Source: Chaenocephalus aceratus (lineage: Eukaryota > Chordata > Actinopteri > Perciformes > Channichthyidae). Taken from it: a stretch of 64,000 bases of DNA. Below are positions 1 through 29,914 of the stretch, in pieces; position 1 is the first letter of the stretch, and every line of letters starts with the position of its first letter. The stretch covers positions 166,311 to 230,310 of the forward strand of contig JAMFTG010000197.1 in the NCBI GenBank assembly GCA_023974075.1, given 5' to 3'. A program made the position numbers and the translations under genes. Below the pieces are notes generated by a model. That model had not been told where the DNA came from. It saw nothing but the letters and a program-made list of their open reading frames with translations, and did not search any database.

Positions 1-1263
1 CGGACTTCCTCACACACACACTCTATGCATGCAGCTCAGCTGATTTCTCCTCCCTGCTGCAGGCTGATAACAGCTGGGATCGCGGCGAAATTCTCTCTGC
101 AGACCCATTCTCACAGCATCTATCAACCTTTTCCTTACTCAATATCAAGCCACACTTATTGTTCGCTAAACAAGGAAACCACACCTCCACGGAGCTTAGC
201 GCGATTCACAACGTCCGATTGTTTCACGTTGTGAATCGCACTGAGCTCCGTGGAGGTGTGGTTTCCTTGTTTAGCGATACACAGCGAATCACAGCCAAAC
301 TCACCCTGAGCACTGTTAGAAATTTGAATGGACAACTGGTCCGCTTTTTCAAATCTCCGCGCATCCCTAAACAAGCTGGTTATTCTTACAGGAAGGAATC
401 CAGAGCATACAATTAACCGTTTAACAATAATCTACTTTAATGGTAATATGACAATGAAATACAATCAATACAGTACAAATTCAATACAGTTATCTTTGGG
501 ATCCCACATTTACCTGATACTCACGTGAGCCAGCCAGAGAAAAGAGAGAGAGCACACAGCGTGGTTCCTGTGTTTAATACATCGCTAACAATGGGAGGAG
601 TTATCTGATCCTCCCTTCCAGACCTCCGTGATTGGTTTCCCAAATATCACCAACACTTCACTTCTTAAGTTTCCCAATCACAGTGGCTTTAGCTTTATTA
701 TCTCCTAGATCTGAGTTGACTGTAAGTCAACTCCTCACCTTCCCCCTTCTTCCTTTGTCCTCAAAAACCACATGTTAACAGGCCCCAAACCAGCTCACAG
801 TTTTCTACACAAATCATTTTCCCCTTTTAAGCTTCTTCATAGTTTGCATGAATACATACAAATATTTCCTTAGTCCTCACATTTATGAAAGGATAAAACA
901 GATAAATCAATATAAAACACAAACACAGGTATTGTTTGAACAGTATTCACTTAACTGCTACTATTTGATAATTACCAGAGGAACTCAAGGGACCTCTTTT
1001 AATATCTGGAAATTGCAACAAGACTTTCTGCCATTTCAAATGTAACACACTTCTTAAATATCAGATGCTGCAGCACACACAAAGTCACAGCCGAAGTAAC
1101 AACAATAAGTCTGGCTTGATATTGAGTAAGAAAAAGGTTGATAAACGCTGTGAGAATGGGTCTGCAGAGAGAATTTCACCGCGATCCCAACTGTCTGTTA
1201 TCAGCCTGCAGCCAGGGAGGAGAGATCAGCAGAGCTGCCTGCACTGAGTGTGTGAGGAAGTCC
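1..1263. mobile_element. Foldback/MITE-like element with ~125-bp terminal inverted repeats
   Basis: The first ~125 bases (starting CGGACTTCCTCACACACA) are the reverse complement of 1140-1263 with a few small indels; both arms share the stretch around AATTCTCTCTGCAGACCCAT. The interior is AT-rich and shows no transposase ORF, so this is a non-autonomous element. The left edge coincides with the window start, so a target duplication cannot be tested. Superfamily not assigned. Confidence 0.75.
164..276. repeat. Near-perfect long hairpin (~51-bp arms)
   Basis: CGCTAAACAAGGAAACCACA at 164 is mirrored as its reverse complement ending at 276, with a ~10-base spacer around 215-225. Only a few mismatches separate the arms. 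It lies inside the larger inverted-repeat element and may be a nested insertion or an internal palindrome of that element. Confidence 0.8.
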
Positions 1264-2130
1264 GTGGATTGGTCAATTTGGACCAATCAGCGGGGGGCGT
1301 AACGTAACGGCTGTGCGGACGTAACGTAACGGCTCCACGGATTGGTCCATTTCGTTCCGGGAACGACATGACATCATGATGTTCCCGGAAGAATCAAATG
1401 GACAGTGACGTATCTCCAACGTAACAGACGTATCTGTTTTGGGGAATTCTTTTCTGTGTTAGAGCTTTACTCGCTACAGGGTGTACTTTGAGGGTTTTGA
1501 CTCTGCACACCGTTTACATGCATAAAAACCTTCATAACACAAGGGGACGGGCAATAACCGGAAAAGCATGACATGTCACCTTTAAAGGAAACTCTGCTGC
1601 ACGGTTCCCTCGTCCCTTGGAAGAGGCGGAGAGGTGGGTGTTTTTCATCTGCTGGTGGACTACCGGAGAGATTTACAGCAGGAGAACACGCGGAGAACAC
1701 CGCGGAGAATAAAACAGAAGGGCAACCATGCTCCGGGGTCTTCTTCGCTGCTTTTGGTGTATTTTGTAGCGGCAGCAGCGCCACTTACAGGACTGACATA
1801 TGTACTACAGCTTTTCCAGCGGTCTCGTGTGAACGGACACGTTAAATTAATCGAATGCGTGTGAACGGAATACTTTTTCGAAAACGCATGTGAATGGGGT
1901 CTGAGTTTGACTTGGGCACTGTGTTAATATAGCTACATACTTGGATTCATTAGTGTGTTTACTGGTTTCAGTTTCTTAGAAAGGCTGAGTTTGACTCGGT
2001 ATTACGTCTTTACAGGAGTCTTTGAGCACTAGGAAAAGCGCTATAAAAATTAAATATATTATTAATACTAATGTCTCAGTATGTATGTAGCTACATCAAC
2101 ATTCATATTACATGGTTGAAGATGCTGTGG
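1264..2130. other. Gene-free stretch with short repeat fragments
   Basis: No exon recognised. It holds an imperfect inverted repeat at about 1347-1402 (TCCATTTCGTTCCGGGAAC against its complement) and a block at 1595-1660 resembling the GC-rich tandem unit of 49.8-51.0 kb in reverse. Short ORFs here overlap on both strands and look non-coding. Confidence 0.5.
1595..1660 (-). repeat. Fragment similar to the GC-rich 245-bp unit at 49.8-51.0 kb
   Basis: Read on the minus strand, this stretch contains CAGCAGATGAAAA, then a CTCTCC-rich run, then GGGACGAGGGAACCGTGC. The same order and spacing occur in every unit of the tandem array at 49822-51005. The match is about 60 bases long with scattered mismatches. 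It shows that this module is dispersed in the genome. Confidence 0.6.
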
Positions 2131-3216
2131 CAGTGTTCATTTTGGCAGCTATTTTTGATTTAGTATGTAGACGAAAATGGTTATTAGTTTTAGTCACATT
2201 TTAGTCATTTTTATCCTTCATAGTTTTAGACGAAAATAGTCCAGTTTCAGTCAAAATGTTTTCTCTCTTTAAACTAATTCAAATACAGGTATCTGAAATT
2301 GGAATCAAGGTGACAGCATCAAGTGTTGAAATTCGTAAAGCAACATTTCACTCTCTTAACACTTTACTTGTGTAATATCTAGGGATGGGTATCGTTACGG
2401 TTTTTAAAGGTACTACTACCCTTATCGATACTGCTTATCGATCCGGTACTTTAACGATATTCTATAAGAAAGTCCTTTTTGTTATTTTTTAAACAGAAAA
2501 AGTAAACAAATTGTTAACAGAATTAACATTGCTTTATTTAAATGTGAAATAAATCAAATATATATAATTATATTAATAATAATCAATTTTTATTTCTATA
2601 GCGCTTTACTTGAACCCAAAGACGCTTTACATTTGGGAGGGAGGGTAGACAAACAAAACAAAAGATACAAAGACACAAAACAAAACAGAAAAGCAGTCTG
2701 GAGGAAGTTGGTTGAGGGGGGGGGGCTTATGGATACAGAGTTGAAGAGGTGGATTTTGAGGCGGGACTTGAACAGGGTGAGGGACTCAGACTCACGGAGG
2801 TCTTGGGGGAGGGAGTTCCAGAGCTTCGGGACTGCCACAGAGAAGGCTCTGTCCCCGAAGCTCCGAATTATGTTATTGTATTGTACTTGAGTAAAATGTT
2901 GAGGTACTTTACTGGAGTATTTAAATGTTTTGCTCTTAGTCATGTAAAAAATAATGATATTGCAAGTTAGAAACGTAAGATGCATTTTGACAGACAAGAC
3001 GGACACTTGGGGAAAATATGCTGCATTTTGAATGTCCGATAGTCCACCATTAACACCTTAGTCCCGTCTCGTCAACGAAAACTAAATATACATTTCGTCA
3101 TAGTTTTTATTATCAAGAATCTATTTTTAGCTCGTCATCGTCTCGTCTTAGTCATGTAAAAAAAGTCGTTGACGAACATTTTTCGTCATAGTTTTCGTTG
3201 ACGAAATGAACACTTA
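2131..3216. mobile_element. hAT-like non-autonomous element, GCTGTGG direct repeats
   Basis: Ends are short inverted repeats (CAGTGTTCATTTTG at left; TAAGTGTTCATTTCGTC when the right end is reverse-complemented). The 7-base GCTGTGG occurs directly outside both ends (2124-2130 and 3217-3223), close to the 8-bp duplication of hAT elements. The interior has CGACGAAAACTAAA-type motifs at both sides and later insertions in the middle (an AGGGATGGGTATCG repeat at 2381 and a LINE 3' piece). Confidence 0.55.
2575..2900 (-). pseudogene. LINE (L2/jockey-like) ORF2 C-terminal fragment
   Basis: The minus-strand translation contains FSVAVPKLWNSLPQDLR followed by LFKSRLKIHLF, the conserved C-terminal stretch of many fish non-LTR retrotransposon reverse-transcriptase ORFs. 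A tail of the AAGCGCTATAGAAATAAAAA type follows on the minus strand. It is a 5'-truncated fragment nested in the surrounding hAT-like element. Confidence 0.7.
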
Positions 3217-3287
3217 GCTGTGGGAAAGGTAATTATAAGATCTGTTGAATTCCCATTAATGTTTGTATAACATTTTTTGTTTTTCAG

Positions 3288-22543
<19,256 letters not shown>

Positions 22544-23150
22544 AGGAGGAAGACGCTCCGTGGAGGATTCAGAAGAAGAAACCCTGAATCGGCAAAATCC
22601 TTCTGCATAAACAGAAACACAAAAAAGCAAGAAAAAAAAAAATCTTCAACTGGGAGAGATTGTATTACGGATCGAACACTCGATCAGTTATTTTTTTTGG
22701 TTTCCTTTATTTTATTTTTGTTCCCTTTTTTGCGCAACTGAATGTCTTTTTTGGAAATAAATACAGGATAAAATAGAGCGAGTAGAAGAGCGAGAGAAAA
22801 GCCACGAGAAGACGCCGTTTCCTTCAGTATTTCTTTGAAGTTAACCTGTTTTTTTAAACGGCTGGTTTTCCTCGCCACGGTCAAACACTATTCAAGACAC
22901 TTAATGACAGATAAAAAAAAAAGAAGAAAAAAAACTTTAAAAGCTGTTCACATTTATATTTTTGATGACTTCATCGTGTGAGCGGCAGCATCACATCGAT
23001 CGGTGTTGGATCTACACGACCAAGCGCTAGTGTAGACGGTTAGCTTTCCCTTTCATCTTGTGTTGGATGGTTGGAGTGAGTGTTTGTAATAAAATAAAAA
23101 AAGTGGAAGAGATAATAAAGATTGTTGCCAATAAAAGAAGAAAATGTCTT
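22544..23150 (+). other. eif4g1: eif4g1 3' untranslated region and poly(A) signals
   Basis: AT-rich non-coding sequence follows the stop. AATAAA occurs at about 22756 and 23130; the latter (CCAATAAAAG) is followed by a T-rich stretch and is the more likely final cleavage region. Confidence 0.6.
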
Positions 23151-23189
23151 CCTTTGCTTTTTAAAGACCCTTGAATCCTAAACACTACG

Positions 23190-23530
23190 ATCACTTTTTT
23201 TCTAAATCACAAAAATTCTGACTTTTTCTCAAAATTCTCACTTTTTCCTCAAAATTCTCACTCAAAATCACAAAATTCTAACTTTTCCTCAAAATTCTCA
23301 CTTTTTCTAAAAATCACAAAATTATCACTTTTTCCTCAAAATTATCACTTTTTCTAAAATCACAAAATTATCACTTTTTCCTCAAAATTATCACTTTTTC
23401 TAAAAATCACAAAATTATCACTTTTTCGCAAAATCCTCACTTTTTCCTCAAAATTCTCACTTTTTCTAAAAATCACAAAATTCTCACTTTTTCTCAAAAT
23501 CCTCACTTTTCCTCAAAATGATCACTTTCT
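23190..23530. repeat. TTCTCACTTTTTC low-complexity tract downstream of eif4g1
   Basis: At least ten variants of CAAAATTATCACTTTTTC. It is the largest of three such tracts in and just beyond eif4g1. Confidence 0.8.
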
Positions 23531-23724
23531 CAAAAAAATCCGTTAATGCATTTTCTGAATCCGAGGAGTGTTCTCATCCCTATGATTTAAGAACAATTGA
23601 TAACATGTACTCTAAAGTCAAGGGAATATATTTGCTTAGCTTTTTTTCAAATGTCTTTACTAAAATGCAAAACAACTTAAACAACCCAACAGAACATCTG
23701 ATAATATCAATGGATTTTTTTTAT

Positions 23725-24320
23725 TGAGCGCTTTTCTTGAAACTCAAAGACACTTTACAAAGTAAAAATTCATAAAAACAACACTTATAAAACACAACAT
23801 CAAAGGTCCCGTGTCATGGCCATTTCTACTGATCATAATTCCATTGTTGAGGTCGACTAGAATAGATTCACATTGTTCAATGTTCCAAACTCACAGGTTT
23901 CTCATCCAGCATCTCTGTGTAGTCTGTGTATTCCCTCTTTGTCCTACACGGCTTGTTGGAGCTCCTGCCCCCCCCCCCTCCCTGTGAGCCCACTGTGCTC
24001 TGATTGGTCAGCTCGCCCACTCTGTTCTGATGAGTCCACCACCGTTACAGCGGAACATCAGTGGTTATGTGTTACCATGGCGTTTGTTAGCAACCAGGAA
24101 ATGACACCAGTGATGACAAACGGATGAGAATGCTGCGTGGGGTCTGGGTGCCGTGTGGGCGGGACGCTGCGGGGCTCGCTGCTCCGCCCTTTGAGGCTCG
24201 AGGAGCGGACAGTGTGAGCTGGATTACTGGGGTCGTTTCCTGGTTGCTGCGTGGAGACACCGTGGAGCTCAGCCTGAGCACACACTGTGCGGAAATCCGC
24301 AGAGCTGCTAGGTCACTACG
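23725..24320. other. Intergenic repeat debris
   Basis: A minus-strand LINE-type tail (ATTGAGCGCTTTTCTTGAAACTC) is followed by GGTCCCGTGTCATGGCCAT and a C-run, which look like a dispersed fish repeat. Short ORFs occur on both strands; none is recognised. Confidence 0.4.
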
Positions 24321-24700
24321 ACCAGGAAGAAAAAAATGGAAAAAGAAAAATGTCCAACGAGAAGTTCTGGGGCAGAGGTCGCGTAACCGAATATTTTACT
24401 TGGGGCGGATACATTCATCCAGGATATCAGACAGCCGTTTTTTTTCTGAGAGCACCCAAAAACCGGGTTTCCGAAATCGTGCAGACGGTAGTCTGAAACG
24501 GATGGATGAATATTTTCCGTCTGACACTTAGTGTTTTTTCGAAAACATTTTAAAACTTCATTTTTGATTATTTTATGATATAATTAACCGTTTTCTTCAC
24601 TTTTTTCTTCTTTCCACGGGTGGGGGTGCAGGCCGCCTATGAGCTCCCAAATTCAGCCTGGAACCTCCAGGATTTGTGGGCTAAGCTCCATAAACTGACA
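24320..24700 (-). repeat. Fragment related to the 8.8-kb element's interior (inverted)
   Basis: Read in reverse, this stretch follows 49068-49500: GGAGGTTCCAGGC, GAGCTCATAGGCGGCC, CACCCGTGGAAAG, ACCCGGTTTTTG-like and GAATGTATCCGCC motifs occur in the same order and at similar spacing. It is therefore another genomic copy or ancestor of that module. Confidence 0.7.
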
Positions 24701-25549
24701 AAATCACCCAGAAATGTCACTTTGCTAGCCCAAAAATATATAATACAAATACATTTAAATAGTAAAAGGTATTGTGTTCCGCATTACCCGGAACTTGATT
24801 TATATAGCCCCATGATAGTGATTCAAAATAATTTTCGTGGAAAAAAGTGTCAAAACGCCTGATTAAAGCATATGCAGGACCCAAGTGAGCTCCAGACTAT
24901 GTGTATTGTGTTAAGGAACCATATTAATGATAAAATAAATCATTTAAAAGCAAAGATAATGATTATAAATCATTTTTAGGGGGACAATAGTGGAGAGGAG
25001 CCTGAAAATGAGACTCGCAGAGACCCAGGGACCCACACACCCAGGGCACACCACCCCCCTGCCCCCCCCTCTATTACCCAGGGAACAGGGCTCTGATGTG
25101 GGCTAAAGTATTGTTAGAAACTGCTCAATCTGTTCATAATGCTGGCAGCAGGGTCACTGCTGTTAGCAGGGTCTGAGACCCACAGAGACCCAGGGACTCA
25201 TATGCTGTGAAAAGTGGTGTGAATAGCTCCATGCAGCAGATGGCTCTTCCACCCAGACTGTGCCCAGAGAACAGGCTGCTTCACAGCACTTTAGAACCCA
25301 GGAAAGCAGCTTCAATCATGGGTACATGAGTCTTAAAAGTACATTAAACTGTTTTAATTCGAGTGTCCATTTGACTGCATAAACTGACGGTCAAATGGCT
25401 CAAGAAGAGAACAACTGTTAGCAGGGTCTCAGACTCACAGGCACATATGCAGAGATCCAGGGTGAGGCACATCGCTTTTTAAGCCAGGAATAAGTGGATG
25501 AAACGCGGGCAGAAGTGGTGTGAATAGAGGGAGAGACACCCACTGTACG

Positions 25550-25550
<1 letters not shown>
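24700..25550. other. No gene seen
   Basis: Contains GGGTCTGAGACCCACAGAGA-type short direct repeats (about 24990-25200 and 25425) but no recognised element or coding region. Confidence 0.4.

Positions 25551-25553
<3 letters not shown>

Positions 25554-25629
<76 letters not shown>
25554..25629. repeat. (CA)n microsatellite
   Basis: A pure CA run of ~75 bases; ORFs over it are artefacts. Confidence 0.97.
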
Positions 25630-26059
25630 AATGTTACCCGGATACAAGTCTTATAAACATCGGTGCATTAATGTTAAAATTCGGGGAAACTGTTTTAATT
25701 CAGGACAGACACATCCAGGGGGAGAAGATACAATGTTTACCCGCAAATAGTGTTGGAAACACGGGTAGATTAATGCCAAAAGTCGGGCAAAATATTGAAT
25801 TAAAATATTTACAGACATCACAGGTCCATCAAACTTGGTATATTTGCAATATGTAACCGTTGGAACACACCCACACAGTGTGGGGGTCGTGCCCCTTTGT
25901 TTACCATATTAACCTATTTATCAGCCATAATATCATTGTTTTCAGACTTAAAAACAGTTTTATACATTTTCAAAAATGATGTTGGAGCTCCATCTATTGT
26001 AATTTGAACGTATTACACTTGTGTCCAAATGAATACTTTTCTTGTCAGTTTGGGTGCAA

Positions 26060-26285
26060 TAAACTGACTGGTGCCATATTCCCTTACACACCTCCAGAGT
26101 CAACATTTGTCAGAGTAACTTTTTTGAGAACCAGAGAAAAGGGGTAAAAATTTGAAAATGTATCCCAAAATAGTGCCTCATAACGCGGGTAGAGTCCCCT
26201 GTCAACTCCCCTTGACTCCAGAGTCACATTTGGAGTGAGAACCAGGAGAAAGGGGGGGGAAATGAACAAAAAGTATCCGAAAAAT
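26060..26285 (-). repeat. Second inverted fragment related to the 8.8-kb element
   Basis: Its reverse complement carries GGGGACTCTACCCGC, GGGATACATTTT, TTTCTCTGGTTCTC and GACTCTGGAG in the order of the ~118-bp units at 49500-49800. Nearly two units are present. Confidence 0.7.
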
Positions 26286-26365
26286 AGTGCATCGTAGATG
26301 TTGCAGAGTGAGGCTTATGAGTTTGACTCTAGTATCACATGTGGTGACTCTGTTAACACAGAGTC

Positions 26366-26640
26366 ACCACCAGGTCTCTCTCTCGCTCGCTCGGGCCACA
26401 CATACACACACCCTCCCGGTCCTCCCGATGGCCAGTCGGTGCCTGCCGGTGAGCGTGGAAGTGTGGTCTGCCACAAGCGGGCGGCAGGAGCGGGGCTGTC
26501 AGCAGCATCAGCTTGTAGATTTTAAACTCGATGCGCTCTGAAGCTACGGGGCGGCCGAGGAAAAAAAATACACATGCGTTAATCGCGTTAAAATAATTAG
26601 TGGCGTTAATTTTTTTTTGCGTTAACGCGTTATTATGAAT
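26366..26640. mobile_element. Partial copy of the TAACGCG-end repeat
   Basis: Shares CTCCCGGTCCTCCCGATGGCC, GCGGGCGGCAGGAGCGGGGC and the end GCGTTAACGCGTTATTATGA with 6716-7100 (inverted) and 10080-10320. The other end is missing. Confidence 0.75.
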
Positions 26641-26775
26641 AATTCTTCAATATAATATAATTCAAAATAATTCTTGAATGTTAGAATAAAGCTCGCTTTT
26701 TGTTTGGACCTGGATATCTGCCTCCCTGTCTCTGTACTGCACTTGGCTCCTAGATATATGTATATATGGGTTTTT

Positions 26776-29131
26776 CCAGAGATGTTCACAAGTCTTTTTT
26801 TGCAAGTCCAAGTCAAGTCTCAAGTCTTTGTGGGGTGAGACTTGATCAAGTCTCAAGTCTTTGGTCACGAGTCCAAGTCAAGTCTCAAGTCTCTAAAAAA
26901 ATAAAAGTCTCATGTCTCTTCTGGTTGTAATAAGCCTTCTATCGTCTGCTGCTATCCAGTCTGTTAAGAATACTGCACAGCTATATCTAAGAAATTATAT
27001 TAGCAGCGACACACGAGTTAACTACATTATACAAACATGGGTTATGATTAGAGGAAACTGAGTTATTTATTTTGTTAAAGTTTCAGCTATTCTGTTTACA
27101 GTTCTGTCATCAGATTATTTAATATGATTTGTTAAAACATTGTTGTTTCTTTTGATGTGAAATATTATGTATTTAATTTAAATAAAAAGCAATGTTAGTT
27201 TTGTTCACAATTTGTTTAGTTAGTTGACCTTATTTTTTTCTCCAAAAGAACCGATAAAAGTAATGTTAAAGGACCGGATCGATAAGACATAGACATAGAC
27301 ATACTTTATTGTCATTTCAACAAGACAGAGTGTACTATTAAAACGAAATTTCGTTGTACTGGCTTACAGGAACAGGACAATATAAAAACTTGCTAAAATT
27401 GTACATATAAATAAATAATAGTGACGTGGTGCTGATACAATTAAAGATAAAGTGTGCGTTTAAAATATAAAGACTTACTATACATATAAATAAAATAGAC
27501 ATACTATATAACAAATATGTGCTCTTTACATAATAATGTAATCTTTATGTTACTGGTCTGCTTGATGTTCAGCAGTCTGATGGCTTGGGGGAAAAAGCTA
27601 TTGCAGAATCTGGCTGTTCTGCTCTTAATGCTGCGGAGCCTCTTGCCGGAGTGCAGCAGGGAGAACAGAGCATGGTGAGGATGAGTGGGGTCTTTAAAAT
27701 GTTCTGGGCTTTTGTCAGGCAGCGTTTCTGAGCGGTGTCTCTGATGGGAGGGAGAGAAACACGCTCTCTATGGTTCCTCTGTAGAACGTGGTGAGGATGG
27801 GAGGGGGGAGCTGTGCAGGAAGTGTAGGCGCTGCTGTGCCTTCTTAAATAGTGATGTAGTGTGAGTGGACCAGGTCAGACTGCTTGTGATATGCACCCCC
27901 AGGAACTTGGTGCTGGCTGTAGTCTTCACTGCTGTGCCGTTGATGTGGAGTGGTGGGTGACGGTGCTTTTTGTTCCTGAAGTCGACAATCATCTCTTTTG
28001 TTTTATCGACATTCAGGATCAGGTTGTTGGTGTTACACCAGTCTGTCAGATGTTTCACCTCCTCCCTGTAGGCCTGTTTGTTGTTATCCCTGATGAGTCC
28101 CACCACTGTTGTATCGTCCGCGTACTTTATGATGTGGTTGGTACTGAACCTGGAGCATAAGCATAAGCGCTATCCATAAAAGTAGTAGTATCGTTAAAGC
28201 CTTAACGATACCCATCCCTATGTGGATGTCAGTTCTACACACATTCTGAGGCCGCCGTGCCTATGTTTTTGTTTTCACTGCTAATTTATGCTTAAGTTCT
28301 ATTAGTGCATTAAAAAATCATTAAAATCATTAATGAAGTTTCAGCTCAGACCCCACGCTTAATATGTCTCCCCCTGGCCCACCTACATTTCTCCAGGCCC
28401 ACCCACACAATAATTCCTGGCTACGCCACTGGTCAAGAGTTGGATGTCAACGCCACTCAACGCAAACAAGTGTGACAAGCAAACATTCACTCATCTTTTC
28501 AAATATTCAGTTACAAAGCTAGCAGCAAGCTAAGTTAACATTACATAGCTGATGCTGAGCTAAACATGTTTGCTAACCGTCCATGCGTTAATGTGACTGA
28601 CCTCTCCGGGTGAGTTTTCAAGTGCCTGATGAAATTCGACGTTGTTGGTGCCGCCGGCGTTTTGTTCGAAGTGTTTGTAGTTGAACCTAATTACAAGCGG
28701 TACAGCTGCAGGTGTGCCGCCGGTCGCCATGGTGTTACTACGAGGTAGTAACAGAGGCGCGCACATCTGCGTGTAATGAGCCCGGCTAAAATAACTGGAT
28801 GGCCTGCCTGCCTGTCAGCCTTCCATCTGGGCACAAACTGATCTCGTGCCCTCATTGGTCATGTGCGCGTTCGTGTGTGTTGGAGGAGGCGGGCTCTATA
28901 AGGAAGTAGCAGCCTCTAGCAGATTATCTCCGGTTGTGTATTTTCAAATTCTAGCGATCTCGAGCCGGTTTCTCTCAAATGTACCTACCCCACCTTTAAT
29001 ACACCAAAAATAGAAAACACAATGATTGTTCACGAGTCCCAACACACGAGTCCAAGTCAAGTCTCAAGTCTCTGTGTGTGCGACTTAAGTGCGACTCGAG
29101 TTCGAGTCGCAGACTCGAGTCCCCATCTCTG
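26776..29131. mobile_element. Element with CCAGAGATG ends and CAAGTC/GAGTCC subterminal repeats
   Basis: Left CCAGAGATGTTCACAAGTC and right GACTCGAGTCCCCATCTCTGG are inverted ends. Subterminal AAGTCCAAGTCAAGTCTCAA repeats occur near both. The interior was hit by a GGATGGGTATCG-type repeat and a minus-strand LINE. Probably a hAT-class MITE, but I find no clean target duplication. Confidence 0.55.
27285..28158 (-). pseudogene. Rex1/Babar-like LINE, 5'-truncated
   Basis: The minus-strand ORF (27768-28106) carries VGLIRDNNKQAYREEV, LTDWCNTNNLILNVDKTKEM and KFLGVHITSSLTW, the thumb/connection region of fish Rex1-type reverse transcriptases. A LINE-like end with TTTATTGTCATTTCAACAAG and a TAGACA repeat follows near 27285-27330. 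It lacks the palm and the endonuclease. Confidence 0.75.
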
Positions 29132-29914
29132 GTATGGACTGTATATAAATCAGTATATGTAATATATATAAATTCAACTCTGGAATCAAGCGAAGATTAA
29201 TATTTTTGCATGACATTAGTTATTTGTCTTTTGCAGTCACTTAATTATACGCTAAATACATTAGCTAGTTATTGCTCTTACCTGTGTGCCTCCTTCAAAC
29301 AGCATTATAACCAGACTGTTTCTTAAAACGATATGTACGAGTTATAGCTACTTGATTTTAGATAAATAATTCAAAAGACAAAATCAATTAAATGTATTGG
29401 AAGACCAATCTTTATTTTAAGGTGCCTTTTCTTTAAACCTTCAGATGTGAGATATTAGTTATGCAGTAATAGTATTGACAATAAAAAAATACTGAGCAAC
29501 TTTAGTTGAGTTAACTTTATATTTCTTATTGTCTAAAAAGCATTTATTGCACATTTCCCCCCCTCTCATATTCACACTGTGTACCAATTGAGACTGTATT
29601 TCCCGTCAGGTGTCATCTCTCTAACCGGAGTACGGTTTTGTGTGAAGCGGCTCCAGCACAAACATTACAACATACATCAGATTCCCTAATAGTAGGTGTA
29701 GCAGTACGTACAGCAAGTTGCATTACATAGATTGTTTTGAACACACCTTCAAAACAGCATTGTGATTATATTACTCGATGGAAACGGAAAGCACGGGAAC
29801 ATTAATAAACTACATAACAGAAAGTATGAATAACAATAATGAAGTTGTGACTGGAGAAAAGTTTACTTTATATTATTTACTGTAAATGTTTAATTTTAAT
29901 GGCCTAAAAAATGC
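29132..29914. other. AT-rich stretch, no gene seen
   Basis: No ORF above noise, no recognisable inverted ends. Confidence 0.4.

Noticed and set aside
1573..1864. Overlapping 76-105 codon ORFs on both strands
   Set aside because: No recognisable domain, both strands open over the same GC-rich repeat fragment.
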